A program made the translations under genes and the position numbers. A DNA stretch of 55,894 nt from assembly GCA_964567745.1 (NCBI GenBank), contig CAZMNY010000051.1:1-55894 (forward strand), given 5' to 3'. Below the pieces are notes generated by a model that saw nothing but the letters and a program-made list of their open reading frames with translations, was not told the DNA's origin and did not search any database. Positions within the stretch are counted from its first letter, which is position 1. Every line of letters begins with the position of its first letter. This DNA is from CAZMNY01 sp964567745. GTDB lineage: Bacteria > Planctomycetota > Planctomycetia > Pirellulales > Pirellulaceae. Shown in pieces: positions 53,264 to 55,894 of this stretch.

Positions 53264-55894
53264 TTAGAATTTCAGCTCTAACCGTTGACCGGTGTATTGA
53301 ATCTTCTTGGTTCCGCCATCAGGAACAAGTTCAACCTGGAACGCGCGCGTGGCCGTCTGCTTTGATGCCGGCTCGATGCTCAGCTTTTTGGCCGAGTCGT
53401 CCCACTTGATCAATGTCTGGACTGAATCGCCTTCGAGGTAATCGAGGCTGGTGCCATCGTCGTCGTACAGCGTGTAGTTGCCGTTGGCGCCTCGGTAGAT
53501 CTTGAGCGTCATGGGCTCGTCGACCTTTTGTCCGGTGTATTGGCGGATGGGGTCGATCGGAACGATCGCGCCGGCGCGAACATAGATCGGCATCGTGGCC
53601 AGATCCACGGCGCGCTGTACGGTGCGGCCGCCGGTCTCGGACTCACCGGTCCACCAGTCGTACCATTTACCTGCGGGAAGATAGACGTCTCGGGTGGTCG
53701 CGCCCTTTTCGTATACCGGGGCAATCAGCATGTCGCGGCCCCAGAGATACTCATCGCCGATGCCCCGAGCCTGCTTGTCCTTGGGGTAGTGCAGCCACAG
53801 CGACCGCATCATGGGCATACCGGTTTCGCGGGCTTCCCAGGTCAAAGTGTAGTTGTAGCTCAACAACTGATATCGTAGTTCGATGTATTTCTTGGCGATC
53901 GGTTCGACAGTGGGGTTGTTCATCTCGGACTTCGGCTGGACGTAGCTTCCTTCACCCGGACCGGGCTCGCTGAGTCCCCACGCCCAGGGAAGACGGTTTT
54001 CCCACCCGCGACCATGCGTCCGCATCAGCGAATTGAACGCGGCAAACTGCACCCAGCGCACATACAGTTCAGCCGAGTATTCATCCGTCGTATAAAACGC
54101 ACCGATGTCGGAGTTCCAGAACGGCGAGACACTCAGGGAGTGGTTGATGCCAATGGCGATATGGGTCTCGAGCGTGCGCCACGTCGTGAGCGGATCGCCC
54201 GGCCACATCCAACCGCCCCACCGGGCGACCCCGAGATGGCCGTTGCGATGCAGGCTCCAGGGCCGAACGTTGGGTTGCTTCGAGAGTGGCCCGGTGTAGT
54301 AGAGTTCGTGCCGTTTCATGCGCTCGTGGAAGTTGAACCAGTCCCCTTCATCCGGCCACCACGCATCCACCCCAGCATCCACCAGCGCATTGTGCTCATT
54401 CCAGTAGTTTTGAATGTGGGTGTTATCGAGCGTCTCACCCGACTTCGGCGGAATCGTTCCCTGAATCGTTGCTAGACGATCACGATCCCAGGGGATCATA
54501 TGCGCCATCACCTTGACGTTACGCTTGTGCATATCGGCCAGCACTTCTTTGGGATCCCTCTTGAACAGATCGGGATTAAACTCGAAGGAGGGTTGGCGCT
54601 TGTTCCAGCCACGGGGGCAGAAGCCGGTGCCCAGGTAACAGACGCTGTCGAGAGGGATATTCTTCTTTCTGAAGGTATCGATGACCTCCAAAATCTGCGC
54701 CTCATTCCTCAGGGTGCGATGCGACTGTTGATAGCCCATCACCCACTTCGGTGGCAGCACAGCGGGGCCAGAGATGGTCGAAATGTCTTTCATGAAGGCC
54801 GGGGGATTCTGTGTGTCAAAGACGAACACGTCATAGGTCCCCGGGATGAAGAACTCCGGTGGTGGCAAGCCGATGCGACCTTCCCGCTGTTGTCTTCGGC
54901 TGACCACGGTGCCGGGCGCAATGGGATCCGCCGGAATGAACCTGCCCGTCTCCGAGTCGCTCAGATCGATCGTGCCCGACGGCGTCGGAATGAACATCCC
55001 CCAGCCACCCGTGCCAATCATCAGGGGCACCGGGTTGTTCGAGCCATAGGTCCCCGTTCCGTACCACGGGGTCATGGGATGCGAACGCCCGCGACGGTCT
55101 AGCTCGACCTTGTCGGTCCGCCAGGAATCCCCGGTCTGCTTGGGGCCACCTTGGCCCATTCCCAGAATCGGCTGGTCATCCAAAATAAAGGACATCCTGC
55201 CATCGGAAGCAAATGTGATCTTCTGCAGGGGTTCGTTGTCCAAAGTGGTCACCTGCACCGACAACGGCTTGCTCTGTACGGTCACGTTCAGCTGGCCCAC
55301 TCGTGCCTTGACCGGTTCGAAGGCCGAGTCGAGTTCGCGTAGGCTGATGACCGCCTTGGGGTAATCTCGCTCGACCAGCGCTGGGGTATAGGGAAACTTA
55401 TCCTTGGAATCCTGCGGCTGCATGGTGATACGGATCCCGGTTTTGCCCGCCGCGCGAATATCGAGTTGCGGCCTGGCGACAACGCGGACGGCCAACGTCG
55501 ATGAATCGCTCATCTTTCCCTTGCGGGCGGTCAGCTTGAGAACATAGTCTCCCACGGCTGAGAACGTCGCAGTCGTAGCCAATGCCGCGTCGTCGGTGAA
55601 GACGACCTTGCCCGGGCCCGAGGCCTTGCTCCATTCGACCTTCGTCGTGTCGGTAGAGATTGCCCGCAACAACTGTCCGGCGAACGGCGTTTTCCGGCCG
55701 CGCATCACGATGCGGTCAACGCCGGCCATGACGGAGGGCGGGAAGTTGGGGAGCTCGCCCTCGTTGTACACTTTCCACTCAAGAATGCCCGTGGAGAAAT
55801 CCCCGTCACCATCGATCTCCAGTCGGAGCTTGGATGTAAGGACTTCGTCGAACGTGGTCGTGTTGAACTTGTCCTTGGCCACCCCCAGTCCCGA
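53264..55894 (-). CDS. GH31 family alpha-glycosidase, 5' end missing
   Basis: The frame is open to the right edge (876 codons visible), so the start and signal peptide are outside. The visible N-terminus is the end of a discoidin-like domain (NTTTFDEVLTSKLRLEI) and a PKD-like domain (to about residue 130). The GH31 barrel follows: WWPDEGDW carries the nucleophile Asp (codon 54350-54352) and WPGDPLTTW the acid/base Asp (codon 54194-54196). The C-terminal sandwich (LPAGKWYDWWTGE, APVYEKGA) and DUF5110 close it. Specificity could be alpha-xylosidase, alpha-glucosidase or alpha-galactosidase. It is the first visible gene of the polysaccharide operon. Confidence 0.92.
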   Translation of the reverse strand, partial: SGLGVAKDKFNTTTFDEVLTSKLRLEIDGDGDFSTGILEWKVYNEGELPNFPPSVMAGVDRIVMRGRKTPFAGQLLRAISTDTTKVEWSKASGPGKVVFTDDAALATTATFSAVGDYVLKLTARKGKMSDSSTLAVRVVARPQLDIRAAGKTGIRITMQPQDSKDKFPYTPALVERDYPKAVISLRELDSAFEPVKARVGQLNVTVQSKPLSVQVTTLDNEPLQKITFASDGRMSFILDDQPILGMGQGGPKQTGDSWRTDKVELDRRGRSHPMTPWYGTGTYGSNNPVPLMIGTGGWGMFIPTPSGTIDLSDSETGRFIPADPIAPGTVVSRRQQREGRIGLPPPEFFIPGTYDVFVFDTQNPPAFMKDISTISGPAVLPPKWVMGYQQSHRTLRNEAQILEVIDTFRKKNIPLDSVCYLGTGFCPRGWNKRQPSFEFNPDLFKRDPKEVLADMHKRNVKVMAHMIPWDRDRLATIQGTIPPKSGETLDNTHIQNYWNEHNALVDAGVDAWWPDEGDWFNFHERMKRHELYYTGPLSKQPNVRPWSLHRNGHLGVARWGGWMWPGDPLTTWRTLETHIAIGINHSLSVSPFWNSDIGAFYTTDEYSAELYVRWVQFAAFNSLMRTHGRGWENRLPWAWGLSEPGPGEGSYVQPKSEMNNPTVEPIAKKYIELRYQLLSYNYTLTWEARETGMPMMRSLWLHYPKDKQARGIGDEYLWGRDMLIAPVYEKGATTRDVYLPAGKWYDWWTGESETGGRTVQRAVDLATMPIYVRAGAIVPIDPIRQYTGQKVDEPMTLKIYRGANGNYTLYDDDGTSLDYLEGDSVQTLIKWDDSAKKLSIEPASKQTATRAFQVELVPDGGTKKIQYTGQRLELKF

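Overview
The window looks like a chromosomal scaffold from a member of the Planctomycetota, probably Pirellulales-like and perhaps a metagenome assembly. The gene content points there: a MoxR/DUF58/BatA-VWA operon with DUF4159, DUF1501 and zinc-ribbon/membrane proteins, several secreted sulfatases, a ThuA plus 'membrane-bound dehydrogenase' plus c-type heme fusion, and Gfo/Idh/MocA oxidoreductases. A run of exactly 100 Ns (16450-16549) is a scaffold gap inside a tandem repeat.

Left part (1-11117, all minus strand): one operon-like block. In transcription order it holds a secreted TPR protein with a gluzincin-type HExxH motif, a DUF4159 protein, a MoxR ATPase, a DUF58 protein, a BatA/VWA membrane protein, and a very long Gln-rich coiled-coil protein that runs off the left edge. 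Several genes overlap by the 4-bp ATGA signature.

Middle (11118-34550): mixed housekeeping and accessory genes with many intergenic repeats. The most notable gene is 13566-15164 (minus). It encodes a secreted iodothyronine-deiodinase/thioredoxin-like protein whose frame is interrupted once, by an in-frame TGA exactly where deiodinases carry selenocysteine. A SECIS-like hairpin follows the TGA directly. Next come a fragmented zinc-ribbon/membrane gene, a coiled-coil membrane protein pair, a dihydroorotate-dehydrogenase-like enzyme, a Gfo/Idh/MocA oxidoreductase, aminopeptidase N (bracketed by about 68-bp inverted repeats), an MtfA-type peptidase with a SEC-C tail, an amidohydrolase, a PQQ-propeller protein, a DUF1501 protein, 6-phosphogluconolactonase and a sulfatase.

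Right part (34563-55894): a truncated sulfatase and about 600 bp of decayed sequence mark a boundary. Beyond it every intact gene is on the minus strand. Transcribed right to left they are: GH31 alpha-glycosidase (open at the right edge), GH78 alpha-L-rhamnosidase-like enzyme, a broken secreted protein, an (alpha/alpha)6 MGH1-like glycosidase with two discoidin domains, an arylsulfatase, a Gfo/Idh/MocA protein, a sulfatase relic, the ThuA/dehydrogenase/cytochrome fusion, and a three-gene trans-4-hydroxyproline catabolic set (DHDPS-like deaminase, hydroxyproline 2-epimerase, D-amino-acid dehydrogenase). This reads as a locus for breaking down a rhamnose-containing, possibly sulfated polysaccharide, next to a module for hydroxyproline from collagen-like or plant wall protein. 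No tRNA, rRNA or CRISPR array was seen. Start codons and functions are read from sequence only; no database search was run.
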